From contig CAMPKC010000007.1 in NCBI GenBank assembly GCA_946887045.1, positions 39,844 through 103,843 of the forward strand: a DNA stretch of 64,000 nucleotides, written 5' to 3'. Of this stretch, positions 8,703 through 16,632 are shown one piece after another. Every line of letters starts with the position of its first letter. Within the stretch, counting starts at the first letter, position 1. A program made the position numbers and the translations under genes. The notes under the pieces were generated by a model. The model made no database searches. It saw only the letters and a list, made by a program, of their open reading frames with translations, and was not told the DNA's origin. The stretch comes from an uncultured Sphingobacteriaceae bacterium (GTDB lineage: Bacteria; Bacteroidota; Bacteroidia; Sphingobacteriales; Sphingobacteriaceae).

Positions 8703-9980
8703 ATGGGTGTATTGATTATAGCAATTTTCATATTGGGATATGTTGCCATAGCATTTGAACATACCATTAAAATAAATAAGGCTGCCTCAGCCTTAATAAC
8801 CGGGGTTCTTTGCTGGACCGTTTATATTCTCTTTTCCCCGGATAAAGACCGTGTGACCGAAGAATTGAGTCATCACTTAGGTGAACTTTCCAGTATTTTA
8901 TTTTTTCTGTTGGGCGCCATGACCATTGTCACTCTGATTGATGCACACGATGGATTTGACATTATTACCAGGCGAATCAATCAGACAGATTTAAGAAAGC
9001 TACTTTGGATTATCGCTTTTATTACTTTTTTCCTTTCATCTATTTTAGATAATCTTACAACTACCATTGTAATGATTTCACTCCTGCGAAAACTTGTAGG
9101 TAACGAAAAAGACAGGTTATTTTTTGCCGGTATTGTGATTGTGGCTGCGAATGCAGGGGGCGCATGGACACCCATTGGAGATGTAACCACAACGATGCTC
9201 TGGATAGGCGGTCAGATCACCACATTCAGCATTATCACTAAACTTTTTATTCCGAGTTTAATGTGTATTATTATTCCTTTGGTTTTTCTTTCTTTTAAAC
9301 TTAAAGGAAGTATTCAGCGTCCGGTGTCCGAACCAAAGACGAACCGTAAGCCCATCTCTGAAAAACACCAATCGATTGTTTTCTTTTCCGGAGTTTTGGC
9401 TCTTGTTTTTGTTCCCGTTTTTAAATCAATAACTCATCTCCCTCCATATATGGGAATACTTATCGGTTTGGGTGTGCTCTGGGTAGTTACCGAAATAATG
9501 CATGGAGAGACAGATGAAAACGACAAGCGCAGTTTGTCTGTTGTACATGCTCTGACCAGAATTGACACTCCAACCATTTTATTTTTTCTCGGTATCCTTA
9601 TGAGTATTACAGCACTCGAATCTATTGGTTCTTTATCACAATTTGCACAATGGATGTCTGCCACTCTTGATAGCGACAACATAATTGTAATTTCTATTGG
9701 TTTACTTTCATCCATTATAGATAATGTTCCATTAGTTGCCGCCGTGCAAGGGATGTACAGCTTAGATCAATATCCTACAGATCATTACTTTTGGGAGTTT
9801 CTTGCTTATTGCGCCGGTACGGGGGGGAGTGTGCTAGTCATTGGTTCGGCGGCTGGTGTGGCTGCAATGGGTCTTGAGAAAATCAGTTTCTTTTGGTATC
9901 TGAAAAAGGTTAGTCTACTTGCTTTGCTGGGGTATTTTGCAGGAGCGATCACTTATATTTTACAGCATCAGCTATTTTGA
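8703..9980 (+). CDS. nhaD: NhaD-type Na+/H+ antiporter
   Basis: A 425-residue polytopic inner-membrane protein with about 12 hydrophobic segments. It belongs to the ion transporter superfamily and is closest to NhaD antiporters, which expel Na+ or Li+ in exchange for protons. Signature stretches include FLLGAMTIVTLIDAH, SSILDNLTTTIVMISLL, GGAWTPIGDVTTTMLWIGG and IIDNVPLVAA. The two DN motifs (first and second repeat) are the expected ion-binding positions. The 197 bp upstream hold no recognised gene. Length fits the family. Confidence 0.93.
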   Translation: MGVLIIAIFILGYVAIAFEHTIKINKAASALITGVLCWTVYILFSPDKDRVTEELSHHLGELSSILFFLLGAMTIVTLIDAHDGFDIITRRINQTDLRKLLWIIAFITFFLSSILDNLTTTIVMISLLRKLVGNEKDRLFFAGIVIVAANAGGAWTPIGDVTTTMLWIGGQITTFSIITKLFIPSLMCIIIPLVFLSFKLKGSIQRPVSEPKTNRKPISEKHQSIVFFSGVLALVFVPVFKSITHLPPYMGILIGLGVLWVVTEIMHGETDENDKRSLSVVHALTRIDTPTILFFLGILMSITALESIGSLSQFAQWMSATLDSDNIIVISIGLLSSIIDNVPLVAAVQGMYSLDQYPTDHYFWEFLAYCAGTGGSVLVIGSAAGVAAMGLEKISFFWYLKKVSLLALLGYFAGAITYILQHQLF

Positions 9981-10116
9981 TTTAAAATTAGAAATCGCAA
10001 GAGATCAACGCATTTAATGTTGGATGACTGTGCTTAATACCTGCTTCCTGTCGTCTAAATCAAACAATTTAAGCCTCATAGATCTTAATATTATTTGTTT
10101 ACTAAATAAATGTGAT

Positions 10117-10962
10117 ATGAAGATTAAATTAATGGTGCTTATTATTCCAGTATTATTTCTGGGTTCGTGTGGAAAAAAGTTACGTGAAGCGGAGATGCGA
10201 TACGCGACTTTAAACTCTTCGTATCTTGATTTGCAAAGGAAGTTTTCGTCATGTCAGGATTCTTCTGCAAGATATGTTGAACGAATAAAATTTCTTAATG
10301 ACCAGCTAAGTAATCAGCAAACTACAAATAATCAAATGCTGAATCAGTTGAAGGATCTTTCGGTTATTTCCGGTTCTCAGGCCGAGAGTATTAAAAAGTC
10401 TTTAGAGAATATCGGGGCGAAAGATGCTTATATTAAGGATTTGCAATCTGCCATTGCGCGAAAAGATTCTCTGAATATGGCTTTGGTGATGAATTTGAAA
10501 GGCGCAATCGGTAACCTTAATGATCAGGATATCAATATAAAAGTTGATAAAGGTGTTGTTTACATCGATATCTCGGACAAACTTTTATTTAAAAGCGGAA
10601 ATTACGAAGTGAACGAAAGGGCCCAGGAAGTGTTGGGTAAAGTAGCAAAGGTGCTCAATAATCAACCCGATATCGAATTTATGGTAGAAGGACATACCGA
10701 CAATGTACCATATAAAAGCGGTCAGCTTTTGGATAACTGGGACTTGAGTGTGAAGCGAGCTACATCAGTCGTTCGTATCTTACAAAATCAATATGGAGTG
10801 CCTGCATCCCGGATGACGGCTGCCGGACGAGGTGAGTACATTCCTCTTTCTTCAAACGATAGCACAGAAGGAAAGGCTGTTAACAGAAGAACACGAATAG
10901 TTATTTTGCCTCAGCTAGACCAGTTCTTCAAATTGCTTGAAAGGCCGGCTACATCCTCCTAA
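10117..10962 (+). CDS. OmpA-family lipoprotein with N-terminal coiled coil
   Basis: A 281-residue envelope protein. The ATG at 10117 is preferred over an upstream in-frame start (10024) because it is followed directly by a lipoprotein signal, with lipobox VLFLGSC near residue 18. Residues about 25-130 are predicted coiled coil, rich in Q, K and S. Residues 150-275 form an OmpA-like peptidoglycan-binding domain, with VEGHTDNVPYKSG and NWDLSVKRATSVVRIL supplying the Asp and Arg that hold diaminopimelate. It probably tethers the outer membrane to the cell wall. A stable hairpin follows the stop codon. Confidence 0.92.
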   Translation: MKIKLMVLIIPVLFLGSCGKKLREAEMRYATLNSSYLDLQRKFSSCQDSSARYVERIKFLNDQLSNQQTTNNQMLNQLKDLSVISGSQAESIKKSLENIGAKDAYIKDLQSAIARKDSLNMALVMNLKGAIGNLNDQDINIKVDKGVVYIDISDKLLFKSGNYEVNERAQEVLGKVAKVLNNQPDIEFMVEGHTDNVPYKSGQLLDNWDLSVKRATSVVRILQNQYGVPASRMTAAGRGEYIPLSSNDSTEGKAVNRRTRIVILPQLDQFFKLLERPATSS

Positions 10963-10998
10963 ACCCAATAAGGAAATTATAAAATTTCTGAACTTTAA

Positions 10999-11040
10999 TC
11001 CCTCTTCGCCGAGCTGTCTCAGTCCGGCGGGGAGGGGATT
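10999..11040. terminator. GC-rich hairpin downstream of the OmpA-family gene
   Basis: AATCCCTCTTCGCCG and CGGCGGGGAGGGGATT pair over about 15 bp, with two G-U pairs and one bulge, around a 12-nt loop. No T run follows, so it may be a processing or stability element rather than a simple terminator. It is 35 bp past the OmpA-family stop codon. Confidence 0.5.
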
Positions 11041-11136
11041 TACAACCTTCGGTGGCGAGGTCCGGTTTCCAGTATGAAACTACAATCCGTGGAAACAAGC
11101 AAAAATATCAGATGTTCTTTTTAGAAACGTAAGAAG

Positions 11137-11364
11137 ATGAACAAGGCCTCGGTTTCCATTCTATTCGCGAGTGTTTACCTTTTGGTATTTTTGCTAATGC
11201 TGCACACTGAGTTTAATACGGTAGTGTGGACCTTATTTCTTTTATCCCCTTTTGTTGTGCTTTATATGGTGTATATGGTAATCCGTTACGGTGTGTATTC
11301 AGGCAGAGAATTGGATGAAGATGAAGAATGGGGATATGAAGACGTGGATAAGAAATCTATTTAA
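11137..11364 (+). CDS. Small two-helix membrane protein
   Basis: A 75-residue hypothetical protein. Residues 6-24 and 29-50 are hydrophobic and look like two transmembrane helices. The tail after residue 58 is strongly acidic (ELDEDEEWGYEDVD). I know of no function. Its size, hydrophobic pattern and acidic tail resemble small envelope proteins common in Sphingobacteriaceae genomes. Gaps of 174 bp upstream and 184 bp downstream suggest its own transcript. Confidence 0.6.
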   Translation: MNKASVSILFASVYLLVFLLMLHTEFNTVVWTLFLLSPFVVLYMVYMVIRYGVYSGRELDEDEEWGYEDVDKKSI

Positions 11365-11548
11365 ATAAGCGCCCTTTTTTGGGGAGAGCAGCGTTCTTTT
11401 AACTGCTCGAAGGGGAGTAATGTCTTAAGACGAGCCTATTGTCACTGAAGTGTAAACGCTTGATATTGATAGTTTTGCAGGCAATAAGTTCGTAGGTGTT
11501 GGGGTTTTAGAAGTATAATATTTAGTGAAAACCTTATTATTTTGAAGC

Positions 11549-12271
11549 ATGAAAACATTATTGAAAACCACCCTGTTATTAACCTTCGCACTGCCTGGTT
11601 TTACCTTTTTTGCTAAGTCCCAATCCCTGGATAATTTAGTTACTTCAGAAAGTCCATCTGTTACTGCTGCTGTTTCAAGCGATGTTACTGTAACCGCTGA
11701 GAAGAGTACCGAGATGGCGGGTGCAAAGACTCTAATTACCAAAGCGGAGCGTCAAACCATCGGACGTTTAAAAAACGTTTTCAAAATCGATGAGGGGATT
11801 TATCGCTCAGAACAACCGGATCAGAATGATTTTATTTCATTGGAAAAAACAGGTTTAAGAGAGGTGTTGAATGTACGCCGTTTCTGGAGCGACAACAAAA
11901 AAGCAAAGCATACCAAGCTAAAACTTCATCATATCTCTATGAAAGCCGGAGATATCAAAGAGCGTGAAGTGGTTAGAGCCCTAAAGCTGATCAATGATCG
12001 GAAAGGACCTATGTTAATTCATTGCTGGCATGGATCAGATCGTACCGGAATGCTTATTGCCATGTATCGTTTAGTTTTCCAAAACTGGACTAAGGATGAT
12101 GCTATTAAAGAAATGACTGAAGGCGGCTTCGGATTCCATACAGTTTACAGCAATATAATTGATTTTGTTAACGATGCTGACATTGATAAAATAAGAGAGA
12201 AAGTAGTTGGTAAAAAGGAAGCTGAAAAAATGGAAGAAGATCTTTCAATAGTTGCAGTGGATGCCAAATAA
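11549..12271 (+). CDS. Secreted dual-specificity-type protein phosphatase
   Basis: A 240-residue protein with a signal peptide (residues 1-24, FTFFAKSQS at the end), a low-complexity Ser/Thr/Val linker to about residue 65, and a cysteine phosphatase domain. The active-site loop HCWHGSDRTGM near residues 155-165 matches the HCxxGxxRTG P-loop of DSP/PTP enzymes, and an upstream YRSEQPDQNDFISLEKTGLREVLNVR segment is typical of bacterial DSP-like phosphatases. The general acid Asp probably comes from the short MKAGDIKEREV loop. Export is unusual for such enzymes and suggests phospho-substrates outside the cytoplasm, perhaps phospholipids or inositol phosphates. Confidence 0.88.
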   Translation: MKTLLKTTLLLTFALPGFTFFAKSQSLDNLVTSESPSVTAAVSSDVTVTAEKSTEMAGAKTLITKAERQTIGRLKNVFKIDEGIYRSEQPDQNDFISLEKTGLREVLNVRRFWSDNKKAKHTKLKLHHISMKAGDIKEREVVRALKLINDRKGPMLIHCWHGSDRTGMLIAMYRLVFQNWTKDDAIKEMTEGGFGFHTVYSNIIDFVNDADIDKIREKVVGKKEAEKMEEDLSIVAVDAK

Positions 12272-12348
12272 TGAAAATTAAACTAAGGTGGTTTTCGATT
12301 TGTGATCTTAGATCATTCTAAGACAAAATAACAAGATTGAAAATCTTC

Positions 12349-12397
12349 AAAATCGGTTGCTTTTGCTCAAATTCAGAGCTGAGGCAACCGATTTTTA
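12349..12397 (+). terminator. Terminator after the secreted phosphatase gene
   Basis: AAAATCGGTTGC at 12349-12360 pairs with GCAACCGATTTT at 12384-12395, giving a 12-bp stem whose 23-nt loop can form a small inner stem. The T run continues into the next bases. It lies 78 bp past the stop codon. Confidence 0.65.
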
Positions 12398-12497
12398 GTA
12401 TATTCTTATGTCAAATATGTTTATCTCCACGCCCGGTAAACAATCGCATAGGGCTTTGATCTTACACTCATTCTGATTTTACTTTTTTAATGTCGAT

Positions 12498-14240
12498 TTA
12501 TCCCTTTGAAATAGAATCGTCTAATTTAGGATTGACAGGTATATGCATGGTGAAGATCGATCCCTTATCCAGTACACTACTCACGGTGATTTTTCCCTTA
12601 TGTCTTCTTACAATTTCATTTGAGATATAAAGTCCCATTCCCAAACCAGACAAAGATTGAGAGAGGCCTTCAGCACGATAAAATTTTTCAAAAATTCTTT
12701 TCTGACTTTCTGTTGATATGCCAATTCCTTCATCCCTAACTTCAATTTCAACATGATCGTTAATTTGCTTGCCGTTTATATAAATAGTATTTGACCCGGG
12801 CGAATATTTGATCGCATTATTAAGCAGATTATTAAGTGCCTGTTCAAGCCTGAATTTGTCACCGCTCATTTGCACATGGGGCAGTTCAGAATCGATAACA
12901 ATCTGATGGTTTGTGTATATGTGATTAACAGTTTCGATGCTTTCAGAAATTAAGTCTGCCAGCAGAAAGGTTTGTACGTGAAGTTGTAAACTTCCTGCCT
13001 GAATTTTTGAAACGTCGAGTAAATCTGCAATCAGAGTACTTAATTTCTTGATTTGTGAAATGGCTTTACGCACAAACATTCGTTCGGTTTCTTTCAGGTC
13101 AGATCTTTCTAATAATTGAATATAAGCTTTGATACTTGTTAAAGGAGTTTTCAGTTCATGACTTGCAATACCTATAAATTCGTCTTTTTTCTTCTCAACC
13201 TCCCTGCTCAATAATAATTCTTTTACCACTGTTGCTTTGTTTCTGATAATATTTATGGAAATCAAGAGGATCAGAAATGTAACGGCTAAGCCCAGTATCA
13301 ACACTAAGGCGGGGTGACGCTGTTCAATGTTAGAGCCGAATGCGTCGGTTGTCGATAGGATAATTTTCCATTGAGTGCCAGCAGGATAGATTGAAGTATC
13401 GGACACAAAATCTTTTTTTGAACTGGTTTGATGAAGGATTGAGCCAGAGTTGAACAAAATATTTTCTTTTGATGGCTTGTTGCCATCATAAATTTGAATT
13501 TGCAAGTCTGAAAAGTTTTTCAAAATAGCCTGCATTACATCATGCGCACGAAAGGGAGTATAAACAAACCCAACGATGTTTCTTTTCCGATCTTCTACGG
13601 TCTTTGTCGCATCCGGACTGCGATATACAGGAATATATAACAGAAATCCGGGTTGGATGCTTTTGCTGGTTTCTTGCATTAACGTGACTTTTTTTGACAT
13701 CGCAGGCTGCCCAGTTTCCAACGCCCTGTTCATTGCCTCTCTGCGAATAGACTCGCTATACATATCAAAACCAAATGCTCTAAGATTCCGACCCGAAAAT
13801 GGTTCAATAAAAATGATAGGGGTTAAATAGTCATTCCTAAAATTGGAATTTATCTTGAAATAGGGATATCCGCTTCTTCTTAACTGGTTTTCAACTCCTG
13901 ATATTTCGTTCTTATTAATGTAAACAGCATACGCAAGTGCTTGAATTCCTGGATAGTTAACTGAAATATTGAGATTTTTGACATATTTTTCCCAGTTATC
14001 CCTGGTTACCGAGTCCGAAGCATAGAATAAAGCCTGGCATCCTCTCAATATTTGAATGTAATCAATAATCCTCGCTCTTAGTACTTCAATAGCTCTTGCA
14101 CCACGTTGTTCAAATAATTTTTCTCGTTTTGCTCTTACAGAAGTGGTTAATTCGTAATAACTATAGACAGTGAAGGCCGTTAAACAAAAAAATACAAGTA
14201 ATGCAGGATAATAATTTTTAAAAATTCGTCGAACGTTCAT
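12498..14240 (-). CDS. CHASE-domain sensor histidine kinase
   Basis: A 580-residue membrane kinase. A transmembrane helix near residues 10-30 leads into a CHASE sensor domain on the outside (NYPGIQALAYAVYI and FGFDMYSESIRREAM are characteristic). A second helix lies near residues 308-328. The cytoplasmic part carries a HisKA dimerisation helix with the phospho-accepting His in IGIASHELKTPLTSIKAY (about residue 362), then a HATPase domain with N box LNNLLNNAIKYSPG and G boxes EVRDEGIGI and GLGMGLYISNEIVRRHKG. CHASE domains sense small extracellular molecules. No receiver is encoded next to it, so its partner is elsewhere. Confidence 0.94.
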   Translation of the reverse strand: MNVRRIFKNYYPALLVFFCLTAFTVYSYYELTTSVRAKREKLFEQRGARAIEVLRARIIDYIQILRGCQALFYASDSVTRDNWEKYVKNLNISVNYPGIQALAYAVYINKNEISGVENQLRRSGYPYFKINSNFRNDYLTPIIFIEPFSGRNLRAFGFDMYSESIRREAMNRALETGQPAMSKKVTLMQETSKSIQPGFLLYIPVYRSPDATKTVEDRKRNIVGFVYTPFRAHDVMQAILKNFSDLQIQIYDGNKPSKENILFNSGSILHQTSSKKDFVSDTSIYPAGTQWKIILSTTDAFGSNIEQRHPALVLILGLAVTFLILLISINIIRNKATVVKELLLSREVEKKKDEFIGIASHELKTPLTSIKAYIQLLERSDLKETERMFVRKAISQIKKLSTLIADLLDVSKIQAGSLQLHVQTFLLADLISESIETVNHIYTNHQIVIDSELPHVQMSGDKFRLEQALNNLLNNAIKYSPGSNTIYINGKQINDHVEIEVRDEGIGISTESQKRIFEKFYRAEGLSQSLSGLGMGLYISNEIVRRHKGKITVSSVLDKGSIFTMHIPVNPKLDDSISKG

Positions 14241-14410
14241 ATGTTTTTGGTATCCAATTATGATCGCAAGAACCGCTCATAAATTGGGATAGATATAATC
14301 GATCTATCAATACTTATGCCTGTTATTTGTATTAATTAATTTATAAGCCAATATGGTCGTTTATCGTCTCTATCTTACCATTTTATTGATTTTCAAGATG
14401 ACCAAACTTT

Positions 14411-14839
14411 TTAAGCCTCTAACAGTTGAGCAATTTCCGGAGTTAGTTGTCCTTTAACATGTTCTATTTCGCCTGCCGATATGCAACTTTTTATTACTCT
14501 GAAAACGGCTCTTACTTCTTCTTCAGGATTACTTCCAAAATCTGCATCGGCGGTTTTAGTTTCGTTCCAAATATCGCTTAAAAAATCATCAAGAGTAGAT
14601 GAGCTGTTCCGTTCCTTCGAAATGTTCCATCCATTTACATACATCGCCTTCAGAACCATCGGAAGTTCAGAAATCAAATGCATTGATTCTTCAATCATTA
14701 TTCGGTCGCGCAGGGCGTGCAAAACGGCTTGGGTAACTCTGAAAGCACGGGCTTTATCTCCCGGAGCGCCGAGTTGTCCAGCAACTTTATTGATAAATTC
14801 ATTGCCCTCTTTTGCATAGTTTTCGAAATGTGATTCCAT
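14411..14839 (-). CDS. DUF2267 domain-containing protein
   Basis: A 142-residue all-helical protein of the DUF2267 family, which covers nearly its whole length. The FINKVAGQLGAPGDKARAFRVTQAVLHALRDRI and LPMVLKAMYVNGW segments are characteristic. The function of the family is not established, although it often sits with stress genes. Here it is divergent from hsp20. Unusually for this genome it has a full Shine-Dalgarno AAGGAGG (14847-14853, minus strand) 7 nt from the ATG, the same arrangement as hsp20 opposite. Confidence 0.88.
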   Translation of the reverse strand: MESHFENYAKEGNEFINKVAGQLGAPGDKARAFRVTQAVLHALRDRIMIEESMHLISELPMVLKAMYVNGWNISKERNSSSTLDDFLSDIWNETKTADADFGSNPEEEVRAVFRVIKSCISAGEIEHVKGQLTPEIAQLLEA

Positions 14840-14846
14840 GATTTTT

Positions 14847-14853
14847 CCTCCTT
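14847..14853 (-). promoter_or_regulatory. Strong Shine-Dalgarno AAGGAGG for the DUF2267 gene
   Basis: The minus-strand sequence AAGGAGG ends 7 nt before the ATG at 14839. Full Shine-Dalgarno elements are rare in Bacteroidota, where the anti-SD of the ribosome is largely masked, so this is notable and fixes the start codon. Confidence 0.75.
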
Positions 14854-15068
14854 ATTGATTATTATGGCACCCCTCGGATTTGTTTTGAACCGATGCTGTG
14901 CAATAAAGTTTGAGGTTTTTTTAGTTCCAGTATAAACCTGCTTTTTTAGAAAGATATATGTTGTTTTTACCCGGTAAAAAACCGGAAGAAATAAAAAATA
15001 ATTGAAATTTTCTGGAACCACTCTGGCAGACGAATTGTTTTCATATCAGGTTACAAGCCTGTAAAAAC

Positions 15069-15075
15069 AAGGAGG
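15069..15075 (+). promoter_or_regulatory. Strong Shine-Dalgarno AAGGAGG for hsp20
   Basis: AAGGAGG lies 7 nt ahead of the ATG at 15083, matching the DUF2267 site in sequence and spacing. Most other genes in the window have no such element. Confidence 0.8.
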
Positions 15076-15082
15076 ATATGAT

Positions 15083-15520
15083 ATGGCACTGGTAAAATTT
15101 AATGAGGGTAGCAATCGTAACGTATTGAACCCGTTTAGCGATCTTTTCGAATCCTATTTTAATGATTCCTTTATTTCTGACCGGATGGTATCAAGGGTTC
15201 CCGCAGTAAACATCTCCGAAACGGAAGAAAACTACGAAATTGAAGTAGGAGCTCCGGGTTTAAAGAAAGAAGATTTTAAAATAAATCTTGATAAAAACAT
15301 GCTAAATATTTCGGTCGAAAAGCCTTTCGAAAGCACCGAACAGAATAAAACCTACAGTAAAAGAGAATATAATTACTCTTCATTTGTGCGCTCATTTGCA
15401 TTGCCCGAATCTGCAGATAATGCAAATATTGCTGCCGAATACATGGATGGTGTATTAAAAATATCTGTTCCGAAGAAGGAGGAGGCGAAAATGCAGCCAC
15501 GAGAAATTTCAATCAAGTAA
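15083..15520 (+). CDS. Small heat shock protein, Hsp20/alpha-crystallin family
   Basis: A 145-residue chaperone of normal Hsp20 length. The alpha-crystallin domain runs from about residue 38 to 135: PAVNISETEENYEIEVGAPGLKKEDFKINLD at its start, then SKREYNYSSFVRSFALPE, and the closing AEYMDGVLKISVPKKEE. Members hold unfolding proteins in oligomeric shells in an ATP-independent way. A short tail ends in PREISIK, with the I-x-I motif used for oligomer contacts. The start is fixed by a strong Shine-Dalgarno. No CIRCE-like operator was seen upstream. A 24-bp hairpin terminator follows. Confidence 0.96.
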   Translation: MALVKFNEGSNRNVLNPFSDLFESYFNDSFISDRMVSRVPAVNISETEENYEIEVGAPGLKKEDFKINLDKNMLNISVEKPFESTEQNKTYSKREYNYSSFVRSFALPESADNANIAAEYMDGVLKISVPKKEEAKMQPREISIK

Positions 15521-15535
15521 TCTGGTTTTGATGAA

Positions 15536-15586
15536 GTAATTTTTATTCAGGGCATAAGCTGTGCTTATGTCCTGAATAAAAATTAC
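15536..15586. terminator. 24-bp hairpin after hsp20
   Basis: Arms 15536-15559 and 15563-15586 pair along 24 positions with a single G-T (G-U in RNA) pair and a 3-nt TGT loop. It is 16 bp past the hsp20 stop codon and 29 bp past the stop of the convergent DUF6799-like gene, so it can terminate both. The stem is unusually long for a terminator. Confidence 0.75.
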
Positions 15587-15614
15587 AGATTTAAATCTCC
15601 AGGTTATTTATCGT

Positions 15615-16013
15615 CTATGAGAGGTGTTTTGTGATATTAAAGTTTCGGATTGTTTCTGTCTTATCTATCATTCGTCCCCGATTAAACATTTCCTGGTTCT
15701 GATACAGATTTCCGTTCAAATCGAAGCATTCGCCATCTTTTAACCGGTACTTTTTATGGACTTTTAAATGATACCAGCCATTAGGATTAATCACTATGCC
15801 ATTATTTAGCATTATCTGGTTTTTAATCTCGGCCAGCATTCCGTTTCGCACCCAGTACAGCTTGCCGCCCTGATATATTAAATGTTCTTCCAGATGTATT
15901 CTGTCGGGTTTTTGAATACTCTGCTGTTTTTCTTGTTTAGAAGTTGTGTCTTGCGCGTGCACCATGCCTACGAACAGAAATACCGAACTAAGCATTAAAA
16001 AGAACTTTTTCAT
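15615..16013 (-). CDS. DUF6799-like secreted protein
   Basis: A 132-residue protein with a signal peptide (residues 1-20, ending GMVHAQ). The mature part has two copies of a beta-rich unit of roughly 30 residues, with phrases of the type YQGGKLYWVRNGMLAEI and NNGIVINPNGWYHLKV followed by YRLKDGECFDLNGNL. This layout, with its rising LKDGECFDLNG motif, is what I know from DUF6799 proteins of Bacteroidota, whose function is unknown. It is convergent with hsp20 across the long hairpin. Confidence 0.65.
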   Translation of the reverse strand: MKKFFLMLSSVFLFVGMVHAQDTTSKQEKQQSIQKPDRIHLEEHLIYQGGKLYWVRNGMLAEIKNQIMLNNGIVINPNGWYHLKVHKKYRLKDGECFDLNGNLYQNQEMFNRGRMIDKTETIRNFNITKHLS

Positions 16014-16142
16014 AAAAAAGCTTCTTAATTACCTTGTAAAGATAGCTTTTACGCGTTTTTAAAGAGGTGATTTTTATCAGATCTGCTGCTGATTGTGGGC
16101 ATTTAACACTGTTATCCGCAGAGATTTTAAAAAAGAGCAGGC

Positions 16143-16174
16143 AAAAAAAATCCCGCAATGGGTCTGCAGGATTT
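16143..16174 (-). terminator. Rho-independent terminator for the DUF3606 gene
   Basis: On the minus strand AAATCCTGCA pairs with TGCGGGATTT (one mismatch) and is followed by eight T residues (A run 16143-16150 on the plus strand). It lies 18 bp past the stop codon of the gene ending at 16192. Confidence 0.75.
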
Positions 16175-16191
16175 CGAAATAATTTAATCCT

Positions 16192-16389
16192 CTAACTGAG
16201 TTGTAACTTGTTTGCATTCACCAGATAGGTGTAGACCTTAGATACTGAATTGCATCCCGATGCTTTAATGGCACTTTTTATTGTTTCTTTCGAAACGCCC
16301 CATTTAAGTGACCAATAATTAAGTTCATCATCGGAAAAAGCGCTGATTAAATCCCTGTCAGTTTTCTCGAATAGTTTTGACCTGTTCAT
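16192..16389 (-). CDS. DUF3606 domain-containing small protein
   Basis: A 65-residue protein matching DUF3606 along its whole length, with DRDLISAFSDDELNYWSLKWGVSKETIKSAIKASG as the conserved helical core. Family members are short and their function is unknown; the helix-turn-helix-like pattern (WGVSKETIKSAI) suggests nucleic acid or protein contact. It has its own terminator and a 243-bp gap to lysC. Confidence 0.8.
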   Translation of the reverse strand: MNRSKLFEKTDRDLISAFSDDELNYWSLKWGVSKETIKSAIKASGCNSVSKVYTYLVNANKLQLS

Positions 16390-16514
16390 TTCAAATTGGC
16401 ATTTAATAAATTACAAATCATTCCAAATTTGGTTTCAATTTTTGTGCGATTTTTTTTGCGACATTAAATAATAAAGAATTTTCTTCTTGGCCTTATTATA
16501 TCAAGCATTTGACT

Positions 16515-16522
16515 AATTTTGC
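16515..16522 (+). promoter_or_regulatory. Candidate -7 promoter element TAATTTTG ahead of lysC
   Basis: The octamer TAATTTTG fits the Bacteroidota TAnnTTTG element exactly and lies 111 bp before the lysC start codon. A matching TTTG at the -33 distance is only approximate. The implied leader of about 105 nt contains a small CCTGC/GCAGG hairpin near 16580-16600 but I see no known lysine riboswitch. Confidence 0.4.
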
Positions 16523-16632
16523 GCCCTAATAATCAGATGCAATTCTGACTTAATGAGTTTTAACCATTAAATTGAATTTTCCTGCATTTTAAGGTCGCAG
16601 GCTCTTTCATACACAAAGAAATATTAGTTCAA

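Noticed and set aside
12302..12316. TGATCTTAGATCA palindrome downstream of the phosphatase gene
   Set aside because: Half-sites are 5 bp apart instead of 4, and it lies behind a gene, not before one.
14698..15021. 107-residue minus-strand frame overlapping the DUF2267 gene
   Set aside because: It is in another frame of the well supported DUF2267 gene and its part in the gap has no family similarity.
16523..16632. lysC leader as a possible lysine riboswitch
   Set aside because: The leader is about 105 nt, too short and without the conserved L-box helices; only a small hairpin is seen.
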